From the NCBI GenBank assembly GCA_026168455.1, contig CM047431.1, forward strand, positions 23,501,365 to 23,565,364: a DNA stretch of 64,000 nucleotides. The letters run 5' to 3'. The notes under the pieces are model-generated. The model was given only the letters and a program-made list of their open reading frames with translations, was not told the DNA's origin and ran no database searches. This stretch comes from Theocolax elegans. Its lineage: Eukaryota; Arthropoda; Insecta; Hymenoptera; Cerocephalidae. The position numbers were made by a program, and so were the translations under genes. Shown in pieces: positions 11,050-22,894 of this stretch (positions within the stretch are counted from its first letter, which is position 1; each line of letters begins with the position of its first letter).

Positions 11050-12520
11050 AACGAATTGCAAAGAACATTGAAAAGCTCAGTAAACTTTCTAAAATACTAG
11101 AAAGGCTAGATCATGATCAACTCTCATTTCATTTAGAATCAAATAACTTATTTATACCTAAACAAGCGGGCTTTCGTAGGGGCCATAATATCCAGACAAC
11201 TTGATTAAGGGTTCTGAATGATGTCAGACGTGCTATTAATTCTATAAAAATTACAATACTAATACTGTCTGATTTCTCCAAGTCGTTCAGTCTGGTGCCC
11301 CATGACCTGTTGACTAAATTAAAGCGCATAGAATGCTCAAAAAGTGTTGTAAACTGGTTTCTTTAGTATCTTGCGGGCCGCTTGCAGACTGTCACCGATG
11401 TAACTGAAAGGCTCTCGAGCTGGCGTGGCACTTCCAGGGGCGTATCACAGGGCTGTGTCCTGGGGCCACTAGTATCTTCAATATTCATTAATGATCTACC
11501 TAGTGTATCACATCATTAGACTGCGGATTTGTATGCAAAATAAAATTTTTCATATTCAATAAAATGAGAATAAACAAGGTTTCAATTGTCATTTATTAGG
11601 ATTATTTAGTCTTGTCAATAAATATATACGTTCCATAAAACAACAAATAATACAATCCAACAATTTTTGTTTTTAGTAATATAAAAAATCTTATTTTGCA
11701 TAAAAATCCGCAGTATACACATCATTCTAACCACATGATATTCGCGGATGACACCCAGTTTTATCACTCGTTCTATCCCGCTGATTTTAATACGGGTGCT
11801 CAGCGTATGAAGATGCAAATGCGATTTAGCATTCGGGCAAAAGAAACGGTCTCAACTTAAATAAGACTAAGGTGATAATTCTGGGTAGTCAGGCCTATGT
11901 TTCGCGCATCAACCTAGATACTGAACTGAATATTAAAATAGGCAATGAATCACTTGTATATGAATCAACTGTAAAATCTCTCGGTGTCTGGATTACGCCC
12001 TCTGTGGATTGGTCGAAGGTCGAAGTGAGCTTCTAGAATGTTCATAAGACGTTTCACTCGCTCAGATATTATAGATATGCTTTTTCCGACAGATACGCAA
12101 GACGTTATTTGAAATCCTCATCCTTCTTCACTTTGATTACGCATGTGCGGTATACAATGATATTGACGAGACCAGAAATCTGAGGGCATCTCGAGTGGCT
12201 GTCGGTCGAGTATAGGAGGGCTTTATTCATAGGTTCTCGAGCGTATAATATAATTTCCCGTAATTCATCAATCTACCTAGCTCAACATTTCACATGATAC
12301 GTCAACAATTTGCTTATCTATCCGTTTTTCACCTTCGTTCTTAACATACCTCCCTCCTCGCACCGAAGCTCTAAATCTATAACCCCACTTCATTTAATTC
12401 ATTTAAATCTAATGTCTTCATACACCTCTCTGGACTTGACCGCCAAGCATGGGAAAATACTCTGGGTCACAGCGGGCCTTAGTTGCCCACCTCTACCGGA
12501 ACTTAGCTCTTAACTTTAAC
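11050..12520 (+). pseudogene. LINE copy 1 reverse transcriptase remnant
   Basis: Pieces in several frames match RT motifs in order: a 'QAGFRRGH' segment near 11165, DFSKSFSLVPHDLL near 11270, the GTSRGVSQGCVLGPL block near 11440, a MITE insertion, then MIFADDTQF near 11740 (catalytic FADD kept). C-terminal RT and thumb pieces follow to about 12520. The copies at 14600-15157 and 18720-19070 share these motifs. Confidence 0.75.
11521..11713. mobile_element. MITE with ~30-bp TIRs inside LINE copy 1
   Basis: The ends CTGCGGATTTGTATGCAAAA and the right-end complement CTGCGGATTTTTATGCAAAA differ by one base over their first 20, and the match continues for another ten or so. The insertion cuts the RT exactly before the FADD segment. 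A sequence like TATCACATCATT lies on both sides, but not flush with the ends, so the target duplication is unclear. It has no ORF. Confidence 0.8.
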
Positions 12521-12823
12521 ATTAAGTTCATCTTTATATAAACTATCAATTTATCTGAGTTTGTATTTATTTATTTATTTATTTACACTTATATTTTTAA
12601 TTAACGTATAGTACGCTCATAATCTATTTTAGGCTTTAGGCTTTATATTATTTATTATTTATCTAGCTGTACATATTTATATATTTAAATGCGTTATGTT
12701 TTATTATTATATTTTATTAATGTTGACTTTTTATTTTATTTTTATTTTATTATTAAGAATATTGTCTATTATTGTTTAATATTGTTGAACATTGTTGGGT
12801 CTCACCCCTACGAACCTAATAAA

Positions 12824-12841
12824 GCAATCAATCAATCAATC
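12824..12841 (+). repeat. (CAAT)n LINE 3' tail
   Basis: Four CAAT units end LINE copy 1 directly after AACCTAATAAAG. They mark its 3' terminus. Confidence 0.75.
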
Positions 12842-13190
12842 TCTCTCTGCAGAGGTATGCTCAAAGTGTGGTAATATAATAAAACATCAACTGCTTCGCT
12901 ACAGTGCGGGGCACCGCGGAGTATTGTTGTTATCAGTTCGCAAAGACAGGTGCGAAATAGATTGTTTCTTCTATAAGTCCCACGGAGCAATATCTCCCGT
13001 AGATCGCCTCACCCCCATCGACATCATGCCTGCAGGATGCTAAGCAACCCATAATCTATAATTATAATGTCTTTTTGCGAAATGTCTAAAGGTATACATT
13101 ACTCAAAATTAGGAATATATTTGATCTCCATAACCTCTCTCTTCACACTAATAATAATAATAATATTCATTCAAACAATCACTTTGGATG
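12842..13190 (+). other. Possible LINE copy 2 leader; short Cys-containing ORF
   Basis: A frame ending at 13043 has two cysteines in a CSKCG arrangement and is followed at once by LINE copy 2. It may be the end of that element's first ORF. I do not recognise it with confidence. Confidence 0.3.
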
Positions 13191-13191
13191 A

Positions 13192-13640
13192 ATGGCTGGC
13201 GGCCGGGTTTCATCTAATCAACTTCATTCTTTCTTAATTTTTCACAGCAATATTAATTACTTAAAAACATATTTTTCCTCCATTGAAACACTCATATATC
13301 CATTACAATACGATATCATAGCACTCTCCGAAACTTTCCTCACTGAACTTGACACTTCCGATATATTACGTTTTCCTGGATACACGTTGTGCAGACTGGA
13401 TCGAGTCGGTAAGGAGGATGGAGGATTTGCGGCATACATTCGCGACATCCACAGAAAGGAGTCTGCACATTCAGATTCTGGCTTTTCCAACAAACTGGAG
13501 TATATCAATCTGAAGGTTATCGGCCCGACATTTACTCTGCCCTTGTGTGTTGTTTACAGGAGACCCACGGTGGCTTATCCATCGAAATTTTTTTACCTGT
13601 CACAGAGTATCAACCCCTTTGTTATCAAGTTAACATAACC
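13192..13640 (+). pseudogene. LINE copy 2 endonuclease N-terminal part
   Basis: An open stretch of 148 codons matches LINE APE endonuclease: FHSNINYLKTYFSSIETL, then DIIALSETFLTEL with the SET motif, AAYIRDI, and a CVVYRRPT segment. This is the best preserved LINE protein segment in the window. The continuation with a GDFN-like segment (as DFNINLLAN, near 13650) is in another frame, so the protein is broken. It would have nicked target DNA to prime reverse transcription. Confidence 0.75.
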
Positions 13641-14599
13641 AAGGATTTTAATATTAATTTGTTAGCAAACGATGGAGCAGCCGCAATGATGAGAAATAAT
13701 TTAAGAGCACCTAACATCATCTCACACCGAAACATCATCTCATTCATTCCATATTTGGCTTGACCTTCATGGTGCGCAATTCACTTCCCTCTTATACTTA
13801 CAATAAATCTGATACGCGATTCGCGACTGGGCACGACTCTATCTCGTTAGTCATTAATCTTAAAAAAGCCAACAACAGGGTTAGGTGGGTCTGGACGTGC
13901 AGTATGAGGGGAGTCAATCCCCTTCAAGCATCATCACTCTTTAATTCATTATTCGATCTCTCTCTTCATATTTCACTTGCTTACCTAGATTACTCCCAAC
14001 ACTCTTATTCTCAGTTTCATAATTTACCTGGCCGATCGTCTTATCATTCAGAGGAATTCCCCTCTTCATATCTATAGATTCTAACAAATATAATCATCTT
14101 CACAACAAACTTAATAATATCACAGACACAACCTTTCTGTGAAAACAGCTAAGAAAAATGGGACTGGCTTCAGAACCTATGTTATAACTCTTAGATATCT
14201 TTACTACAGAACAGCAAAATCACTATTACGCATCTATCTCACATTCCTACTCATCCTTCACTTCCATTCAATTTGAAACAATCTTACTAAACTCACATAT
14301 CATTAATGCATCATTTCCTTTTAATTTAATCCTACTTACACCTCCTAAAGATTAGATGACCATCTTAAGAGCTAAATTCAAAGCAATTGGACTCGATAGT
14401 GTTTCAGTCCCTATGCTAAAATTCTAGCCCCCCAAATCACACCCCACCTAACAAGCATATTTGATTACCTTCTTTCTTCGGGGTTATATACTGACTCTTG
14501 GAAGAAATCGATTTTGTTTTCTTTAGTTAAGACAAACGATGTTAAATCACTGTCCGACTGTCCGAAATACATAACCTTATCATCTTCAGACAAGCGGGT

Positions 14600-15157
14600 T
14601 TTCACATAGGTCACAACACCCAGACCACCCTATTAGGTATTCTAAATGATGTCAGGCGAGCTATCGACCAAAGAAAGATTACTATTCTTATTTTATTCGA
14701 TTTCTCCAAGGCAATAGATTCGGTACTACTGGGCCTTCTTCCAATTAAACTTAGAAGAATAGGATGTTTGGATGTGGTGATGTACTAGTTCTTTCAATAT
14801 CTGTTGGATTGTTCACATGCCGTGGCGAACGAAATTGGGACGCTGTCACACTATTTTAGTACCTCCAGTGGTGTCCCTCAAGATGGCGTTCTTAGTCTAC
14901 TGCTTTTCTCAATCTTCATAAATAATTTGCCACTAGTAGTACAACACTCGAACTACATGATCTTTGCATATGACATCCAGGTTAAACAGTTGTTTTATCC
15001 CGCCGACTTCGATCCAGGCGTTCAACGTATTAGTGAAGATGCAAATGCTATAGCTAATTGGGCCAAAAACAACGGGTTTAAATTAAATGTTAATAATACT
15101 AAAGTGATGATCCTGGGTAGTCAGGTCTGTATCTCGCGGATTAATCTTGTCACTGCC
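14600..15157 (+). pseudogene. LINE copy 2 RT with changed catalytic motif
   Basis: The frames give GHNTQTTLLGILNDVRRAID, then ILFDFSKAIDSVLL, then SSGVPQDGVLSLLLFSIF, then MIFAYDIQ. The usual FADD box reads FAYD, so one catalytic aspartate is tyrosine and the enzyme could not work even without the stops. The frame runs up to the piggyBac insertion at 15158. Confidence 0.75.
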
Positions 15158-15977
15158 TTAACCTTTTGACTGCGGTGGTTGACGATATATCGACCACTTA
15201 AAATACACGACACATTTAATGTTTTTAGATCAATTTTGATGTTTTGAAAGTATATAAAATAGTTTTATAATTCCTCAAAATATTATTCACCTTCAAAATA
15301 GGTATTGCAAGGTCAAATTTCATCCCTAGTAGAAGCGAGAATTTTAGAGTGATTTCTTTCGCAATTTTATATACTGTTTATAAAAAATACTTTAAAAAAT
15401 CACTGCGGTATCCTTAACCTTGAACATTTACAGTCAAGGTGATATTGTATTTTATTTGCATAAGCGAAAGTTCGATCTAGCTTTTTAGCGTTATTGATGA
15501 GGTCAAAACGGGAAAAAAGTAAAAAAATCGTAAAATTATCTTTGTTCATGAATATGTCTATTTCGCGATGAAATTTTAGTTTCCAAAACAAACTATCGAG
15601 CTTCAACCTTATTTTTGAAGTTTACGTAAGATGCAGCTTTCATTTTCAACGTGATCTAAAATCAATGACGTAAACACAAAATCTGTTTTTTACTATTTCG
15701 GTCTGGGAGTTGGTATATCTTTGTTGTTCGTCAACTGGGTACGAAATAAATGTCATTACTTATTGCAGAAACTCGTCTAATCTTCAAAAATATTTTAATC
15801 TCAAAAAATTAATTTATTTTTTATTCATTCATATTTATAAATTTATAATACGATGCAGATTGGTACTTCTCATGCATAACTTATTAGTCTCCAGGATTTG
15901 CACAGCATATAATTTTTATTATTTTCACTTTTTGAATATTACACTATTGAATAGTGTAATATTCTACCTTCTATAAA

Positions 15978-17427
15978 ATGGCTGAACATGAAGCTTGGAG
16001 TAGTGGCGAGTCCGAACCAGAAAATGAAGTATTAGAAAACGAGGTTTTAGACAATGGAGCAGAAAATGAAGACATCGGGGAAGTCAATTTGGAAGACTTT
16101 TCTTATAAGGAAACTGAATTGTCGGAGGACGCGTATTTTTATCCATCAATCAAAGATTTTCAAGGTAGCTCCGAAATAAATTCGAATATCTCTTTTTCAG
16201 GAAATACACCAATTGATTATTTCAATTACTTTTGTGATTCTTCTTTGCTGAAAAAAATTGTAGAGGAAACCAATCGTTACGCAACTCAAAATCCTATAAG
16301 TCGTTCTTCCCACATGAAAGCTTGGTCCCCTGTCACAAAAACAGAATTGGAAACTTTTCTAGGCCTTTCCATTCTAATGGGTCTTGTCTGTAAAGGCGAT
16401 TTACAAAGTTATTGGTCCACAGATCTTTTGATACACACACCAATTTTTGGCCAAATAATGCCTCGCGATATTCACATCCTACGATGTTTACATTTTCATA
16501 ATAATTAATAATTCATAATAAGAACACGTGCAAAGCAAATTTTCAGCAGTTCTTACTCCAGGAAAAAATCTGTGCATAGCTGAAAGTCTATTATTATGGA
16601 AAGGTAGGCTTCGATTCAAGCAGTACATTCCTTTGAAGAGAAATCGCTTTGGCATCAAGCTATTCATGATTGTAGACTGCGAGACGTGATTCGTGTTCGG
16701 TTTTATTGTTTATACTGGCGCAGACACTGATTATCAAAAGTTTGATTTGGGTGTTACTGTCGATATTGTAGCTCACTTTTTACAATCTTATTTTTATAAG
16801 GGTCATGTTGTATACATAGACAATTGGTATACATCTCCCACTTTGGCAGAATTTTTACACGATCGTGATATAGGTATATGTGGTACAGTAAAATCAAATA
16901 AAATGGGAATGCCAAAGCTTGAAAGCAAGGTAGTTCGAGGTGAAATACAAGTCTCTCACAACGATGTGAGGATGGCACTGAGGTGGGAAGATAAACGTAG
17001 CGTTCGTATGCTTACAACTGTGCACGAACTTGTATTCTGTGCAACTGGAAAAAAATGTTACCTAACAAATAAAGATATTATAAAGCCAAGGTGTGTCCAA
17101 GATTATAATCAAAATATGGGTGGTATTGATAATGTTGATAGACAATTATCTATAACAGAAACAGCTATATCATTTCCTTCATTTAGATTACAGGTTGCTA
17201 GATCACTACTGAAACTTGTTTCTTCTGCAAGCATCTCTCCATACAATGACTCTCCCATTCGATTAGTTGGCCGCCATTTCCCGGGGCAAGGTACAAGTCG
17301 AACATGCCACTCGTGCTCTTTGCGTAAGACTCCACGTAGAACGACATACATTTGCCCTAGTTGTGAAACTCCTCTATGCGCAGCACCATGCTTTGAAGAG
17401 TACCACACAAAAGAGACATTACCGTAG
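15978..17427 (+). pseudogene. piggyBac transposase pseudogene
   Basis: The acidic N-terminus (15978-16150) and the start of the DDD transposase domain (to 16508) are followed by a stop, a frameshift, and a second stop at 16687-16689. The rest reads on to 17427. Of the three catalytic aspartates of the family, the second (in YIDNWYTSPTL, codon 16819) and third (in GGIDNVDRQ, codon 17128) are present. The first site reads CIAES, with alanine (GCT, 16579-16581). The C-terminal cysteine-rich zinc-binding end (CHSC ... CPSC ... CAAPCFEEYH) is intact. It would have acted in the nucleus on TTAA sites. Confidence 0.95.
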
Positions 17428-17441
17428 AGCCAATCATTCCT

Positions 17442-17525
17442 ACGTGAGAAGCAAGGGGACTCACGGAAATCAAGCACCCCGAAACGTGAGAGGCAAGGGG
17501 ACTCACGAAAATCAAGCACCCCAAT
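17442..17525 (+). repeat. Two 42-bp tandem copies after transposase
   Basis: A unit beginning ACGTGAGAAGCAAGGGGACT occurs twice with period 42 and about three differences, just downstream of the transposase stop. Confidence 0.8.
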
Positions 17526-18395
17526 GGGATCACCTTTTCGCCACGTCCACGCCGTTGATCCTGGGTTATGCTGCATGATGTTTGTTGCACTTGTTTTAGA
17601 AGTGAATGCGAGTTTGAATGTATATTTTTAAGATCCATGATACCGCAGCTATTTTTTTCAGAATTTTTTTTATTCAGTTCATAACACTATGTACGAAAAT
17701 TTTCAAAAAATTATATCTATGCAAAAAAAAATTTGACCTTGAAAAATAGATTTTCAAGGTCAAGAGTATCTCTAGGATTTTTTTACTATTTTTTTCATGT
17801 TCAGCGCGAGAAATTACATAGAAATACCCTCTAGAGTTTTCCTGGAAAATGAGAAAAAAAATTTTACATTGTACTTTACGTTGCCTGCGGGCGTGGTCGA
17901 TTTATCGACCAGCAGTCAGGGTGGGGACTCTACCTGAAATATCCAATGATATCATGTATACATTTTGCATTTTATAAAAGGTCGTTTAGTACTAAAATTT
18001 TCCCGCAGCCAAAAGGTTAAGGATGAAAATAGGAGATGAATTTCTTAACTACGAATCTGTTATAAAATTCCTTGGGGCATGGAGTGCAGCCACTTTGGAT
18101 TGTTTGAGACAGGTGGTAGCAATCTCCCAGAATATTCACAAAACATTTTTCTCTCTTAAGTACTATAGACAACTTTACTCGACAATCGCGTAAGAAACTA
18201 GTTAAAGCTCTCATTTTCCATACTTCGGCTACGCATGTGCGGTCTACAACGATGTTGATGGAACCAGGAATCTGAAGCTTAGACGCCTGTCAAATTCATG
18301 CGTTAGATTTGTGTGGGGAAATATACATTAGAAAGCACATGTAAAGCCCTATCGCTTGCATCTTGGTTGGTTGTCGGTCGAGTTAAGATTTAAAT

Positions 18396-18778
18396 AAGAA
18401 ATTGAAGAATTTCGGGCTTAAAGAAACAATAAACTTTTTATATTAAATTTTGGTTAAAATATCTTCAATTTCTTATTTTCTTCATAACTTTACTCCTAAT
18501 GGAGCAATTTCAGCTTCTTTTTTTCAGATTATATCTACTTGAACTCAACTTTCTTCTGGTTTTTAGTTCGATTGTTTATCTTTATTTGTTTTGGAGTTAT
18601 AAGCGATTAAATTGGAAGTAATTTTCATTGAATTTAATATTTGATGTGGAATAACTTTTGTCAGTGTGGCTATTGACAAGTAATAACTTGGCTTTCTTTA
18701 TATTTCTACATTACAAAAGATATACCAAAGTTAGGATAAGACCCGTTTTCTGGAGGTCATGTACTGCCCTTGTCAGTG
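18396..18778 (+). repeat. Half copy of palindrome family Z (Z1)
   Basis: Matches the right half of the complete palindrome at 49499-50165, from the hairpin centre (AAGAAACAATAAA) to an outer end that reads GTACTGCCCTTGTCA instead of GTACTCCCCTTGTTA. Only one arm is present. It joins LINE copy 2 on the left and LINE copy 3 on the right. Confidence 0.75.
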
Positions 18779-19187
18779 AAGTCTCCAGATTATTAAAAAT
18801 ACTAGTCCATGACGAACTATTGTTTTACCTTGAGTCTAACAATATTATCACAAACAGACAAGTGGGTTTACGCCATGGCCACAGTACCCAGATGGCTCTC
18901 CTTGGAGTCCTGCATGATATCAGACGTGCAATCGACTCCCATAAAATCACTGTGCTAGTCTTGTTTGACTTCTCATAAGCTTTTGACACCGTCCCACATG
19001 GGTCTCTTCTAACAAAAGTACGCGTTTTGGAGTGCTCTGATAGGGTCGTTGAGTGGCTTTTCTGATCAACTTATTTCTTTTCGGTCAAATCGTAAACCTT
19101 GGGTTCTCAGGAAATTATAAACAGCATTAAAGCTAGGAATGCGGCTAACAGTAAGTTCTGCAGGACTGGTCTCAGAACTGATTCCCA
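18779..19187 (+). pseudogene. LINE copy 3, RT fragment
   Basis: Short RT segment related to copies 1 and 2: NRQVGLRHGHSTQMALLGVL, then RRAIDSHKITVLVLFDFS, a stop, and AFDTVPHGSLL. It ends before the TIR element at 19190. No endonuclease or FADD segment is present. Confidence 0.7.
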
Positions 19188-19189
19188 TA

Positions 19190-20455
19190 TGAGAGATTCC
19201 ACAGAACTTTTGACTTTCTTGTTACTTTCACTTTTCAATGCTATTTGATGATTTTCATCATATTAAAAAAATCATTCCTTGCAGAAAAAAGTCACAAAGT
19301 ATAGTAACCGTTATTTATTATATTAATAATATATAATATATTACTTAAAAAAATTATAATTTATCGCATTTTAATTAATTCTTGGTGTTACTCACTCTAC
19401 TTTTTTGCTTTATTAGGTTTATATAAAAAAAAACTTTTATTAAAAATGGTTTGGATAATTTTTTATATAATCTTCACATATCACAAAATATAATGTAAAA
19501 GTTTTAGAGGTGTGCTTCAACCTACATAGATTAATTTATTTTATGAATATCCGTAACCACTATTTAAAAAAAACTAATTTATTTTACTTTTAGCTCTTAA
19601 AAAAAAAATAAATTATTCTCATAAATTTTCTTCATGGAAAATGACACTTATTGAGCAGACAAATAAAATCGCGTTTGTAAGTGTGGTACTTACAGAAAAA
19701 AAATTGTACCCTCGCAAAGTTGGGTACACGTATGCGCCCCCCATTGAAAAAAATCGTACTTTTCGTCAGCACATCGATAGTATGTTATCAATGGTTATAA
19801 AAGTAATTGCTCTTTTTTATTAACCTTTTAAAAAACATGTTTTAAAATACTTTACATAAAATTCTTCTTTGTTTGCTTGAAACGAACTTACGAAAAATGT
19901 AACAAAATAAAATTCTTACTTTCCGAGAAAATAAGGTATTTAATCATCTTATAGTAAATATTTGTAATTGTAATACTTAAACACAAATACACACACATTA
20001 ATGGAACTTAAATTAAAGGTAGGAATTATAATTCAAAAAATCTTTGTATTAGTTACAATGTTTGTATATATTATATATTTTGTTACATTTCTTTTGTTTG
20101 AAAAATTATTAATTGCTTAAAATAAAATTTTATTATAATGATATTTTTGTGTTACAAAATTTTTCTTTCCAACATATATTATGCTACATATTTTATCAAA
20201 TTTTTTAACATTTTACCTTAAATTTGAAAGAAAAATGTAAAATTTTATTTTTTTGATGATAAGTAGTATGTTTTACATTAAAATAATTGTTTTTGATTTT
20301 TTACAAAAAAATTTTTTAAAAAAATGAGGGGCCCCATGTTTTTTATGCTACTACTGTTATTTAGAAATGGTTCGCTAAGTTTCAAAGATGTGCCTTTAAA
20401 ATAAATTTTCAATTTTCTTTTGACCATAAAGTCAAAAGTTCTGTGGAATCTCTCA
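19190..20455. mobile_element. TIR element with perfect 28-bp ends, no transposase
   Basis: The left end TGAGAGATTCCACAGAACTT (19190 on) and the right end (20428-20455) are exact reverse complements over 28 bases. TA follows each end (19188-19189 and 20456-20457), consistent with a Tc1/mariner-like TA target, though the flanks are ATAT so this is not proof. The 1.2-kb interior is extremely AT-rich and has no recognisable protein, so the element would need a transposase from elsewhere. Perfect ends suggest recent mobility. Confidence 0.8.
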
Positions 20456-20457
20456 TA

Positions 20458-21245
20458 TCATTACAAAAAAACTAACTACTCTCTCTCTTTTCTACTAACA
20501 CTCTCTGAATTTACGTATAATAGCATGCATTTTTGCTATTACAAATAATAATAATAAATAACAAATAAACCGATGAAACGTACTACCCGAAATCCCGAAA
20601 CACGAACGATGCAACTACCGTACAGTCATGATCACCATTTTTAACATGGTATGTTGTTCTGAGACGACGCTCAAGTTATTTATTTAATTAAGCGAGAAAA
20701 GCGGCCTCGAAGAATATGCCTTCGTTGCCGCAAGGTCGCAGAGTCGACCTCCTACATACCAACATGTGTCACAAGAAATACGAAGCAGATGAGGAAATGA
20801 TTATTTATACTAATAACTACGCGGCCAATCAAGTATAAACAAATAAAGTTTATTATTCCATAAGGCATTCAATAAGGGTTCCTGACAATATTACGGTATG
20901 TCTCCCGGTCGCGTAGTTTTCGCGCGACAAGCGGGGATCTCATTGCATGCAAAGCACGTCGGATTCGGTAACACCGGTGTGTTATTGGTTATACCAAACA
21001 AACATTCAATCACTTATACAAGCACACTCTAACAACGTGTCCTAAACGCTGAATGCGCTTCGGTGTATCCTCAGTGGACGACACCGCGGTGATTCGCCTA
21101 CATCGGTGAGAGACTTAATTCGAGGCAATTTGTACTTTGCACTGTACTTATCACAAATTGTACATGAACATACACAAATCATCCACGGGGAATGGATACA
21201 GAGACTCTCATACATCCTCGCGCGACAATATATTGACAGTTGAAA
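20458..21245. other. No gene; GC-richer LTR-like block
   Basis: About 0.8 kb of moderately GC-rich DNA whose texture resembles the LTRs elsewhere, with one side ending CGCGCGACA near 21229. I could not find matching inner sequence or a target duplication, so this remains a guess. Confidence 0.3.
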
Positions 21246-21467
21246 GGTAGAAGGTGCTTTTTTGCAGCCCGGTTGAAGAAGGTGCTATGTCGGAGGTATT
21301 TTGTTCTCTTAAATTTTGTAGTGGTAGCCTTGCGACAATTTCAAATGCTTTCTTACTAATCAAAAATGTCTTTCGGAATGGGGAAAAAATTACGAACATC
21401 AAAAAATTGATGTCTCGCTTCTATATACACGTCAAAGTCATGTGGAACATTAAATTTTGTATTTTTC

Positions 21468-21640
21468 GCTTATGGGGCCATATGATACATTGATTTTATT
21501 CCATTTCTAGTTTATGGGGCCATATGGAAAATTAATTTTATTGCATTTCTATCTAGTGGGGTAAGTTAAGTCATTGATTTTGTTGTATATCTTGCTTACG
21601 GGGCTATTTGATATACTGATTTTATCGCATGTACTTAAAT
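21468..21640 (+). repeat. Degenerate ~43-bp tandem repeat, about 4 units
   Basis: Units of the form CTTATGGGGCCATATGATAC, then an ATTGATTTTATTCCATTTCT-like part, repeat about four times with rising divergence (GGGGCCATAT, GGGGCCATAT, GGGGTAAGTT, GGGGCTATTT at the head). Non-coding. Confidence 0.7.
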
Positions 21641-21689
21641 AACTAAATGGTTCATACGAAAGTTGCAGAATTTGGAAACAATAATCCAT

Positions 21690-21975
21690 CAAATTGATAT
21701 ATTTGAGCTTCTTTTTTTTTAAACTATGTCTACTTCATCTCAACTATAATGGATCTGAGTTTAAGTATGTGCGTCTATTTTTTTCCGAGTTATTCACGAT
21801 TAAGCTAAAACACATTTTTTTTACAATTTTTCGATAACTCCGTATAACTTTTGTGAAACAGCCTATGAGATTGAATATCATATGAATTCTTTCAAATTTG
21901 GGTACCAGAAAACAGCTCTCAAAGTTGCAATAAAATCTGTTTTCCGGAAGGTGGAACCCCTCCTTGTAAGATATG
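21690..21975 (+). repeat. Diverged half copy of palindrome family Z (Z3)
   Basis: It begins with TTGAGCTTCTTTTTTTTAAA and ends with CCCCTCCTTGTAAG, parallel to the central and terminal sequences of Z2 (49499-50165), but it is much more diverged and has only one arm. Confidence 0.5.
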
Positions 21976-22894
21976 AGCTTTACGGAGGCTCGAGGAACGT
22001 AGTCTCATGATAGTAAAGTTTCCCAACTTGTTACTAAGGAAGCGGGAATTCATTTTGTGCTAACCAACGCAAGTTACTTTGATGAGGAGTACACATTGTA
22101 AGATGAAATTACACTTTTTTTTCTGATTGGTGAATTATCACAATTTTTAATCATAAATTTTTAAAATGTGTAATATTTATACATATTTTCTGATAGAAAT
22201 TTCTATTTAATTTAACTATATAAAGGCATTCGAAAGTACAGTTTATTTGCTACACTCTGTGTGATTAGCCTATATATATATATATGTTGCAACTTATTTA
22301 CTGACTTTCTTATGGAGATTTGTTAAACGATATCCAATTTATCTATCGTCATATTAAAGGAAATTAATTTAAATATGTAACTAAATAACATTTTTTTTAT
22401 TGAACCACTTTTTGTTCATCTATCGGTGGCAACCAATTATTCAAACTGCTTCCTCCATTACTACAAAAAAATTTTAAAAACAAAGAAGAAATAAAATTAG
22501 AAACAAAAAAAAATTTATGCTTCTTATTTTAATTTAATTTTAAATTATCATTTAAATGGGATTATAAATAATAAGAATGTAAATTAATTATCCCATGCGT
22601 AGTAAACGACGATATTCTCGTCCGAAATCTCCTCTCGACAATGTGGATATGTTGCATATAGTGAAACTGATATATCGTTTAAAGTAGTTTAAAATTTTAC
22701 TTTATATTATATACGACTTGCAATCTTTCGGCACATGATAAGGTATCCAACATAACACACATCAAATAAATAAAAGACAAGACTTTAATTTTGTTGGCCC
22801 TTAGCTCTTTTGCTAATTTACTTGTTCCAGGTTTAAACAAAATACATGTTATTTATCCTATGATAATTTTAGGATAGATACGGAAAAGAAATAT
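21976..22894. other. No gene seen
   Basis: AT-rich DNA with a TA microsatellite near 22272-22284. No ORF or repeat that I can assign. It replaces the outer ~170 bases expected for the left arm of X1. Confidence 0.5.

Larger units (their letters stand above)
9877..12841 (+). mobile_element. CR1/L2-like LINE, copy 1 (dead)
   Basis: It contains, in order, an uncharacterised N-terminal segment, an APE endonuclease remnant, a reverse transcriptase split by a MITE, and a 3' end with tail GCAATCAATCAATCAATC (12824-12841). A short microsatellite tail in place of poly-A is typical of CR1/L2-type LINEs. Numerous stops and frame changes interrupt the protein. The 5' limit is uncertain. Confidence 0.75.
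15162..18016 (+). mobile_element. piggyBac element, complete ends, dead transposase
   Basis: The 2855-bp element starts CCTTTTGACTGCGG and ends CCGCAGCCAAAAGG. These 14-bp TIRs match at 13 positions. TTAA flanks both ends (15158-15161 and 18017-18020), the exact target duplication of the piggyBac superfamily. The transposase remnant lies in sense orientation inside. The insertion splits LINE copy 2. Subterminal palindromes are GGTCGATTTATCGACC (17895-17910) and a related sequence at 15177-15195. Confidence 0.95.
13192..18395 (+). mobile_element. CR1/L2-like LINE, copy 2, split by piggyBac
   Basis: The endonuclease (13192-13640), RT (about 14600-15157) and, beyond the piggyBac insertion, the RT C-terminal region (18021-18390) belong to one LINE copy related to copy 1. 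The reading INLVTALT (before 15158) continues as KIGDEFLNYESVIKFLG after 18021, matching consecutive sequence in copy 1 (11905-11990). The 3' end is lost at about 18395, where palindrome Z1 begins. Confidence 0.8.
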
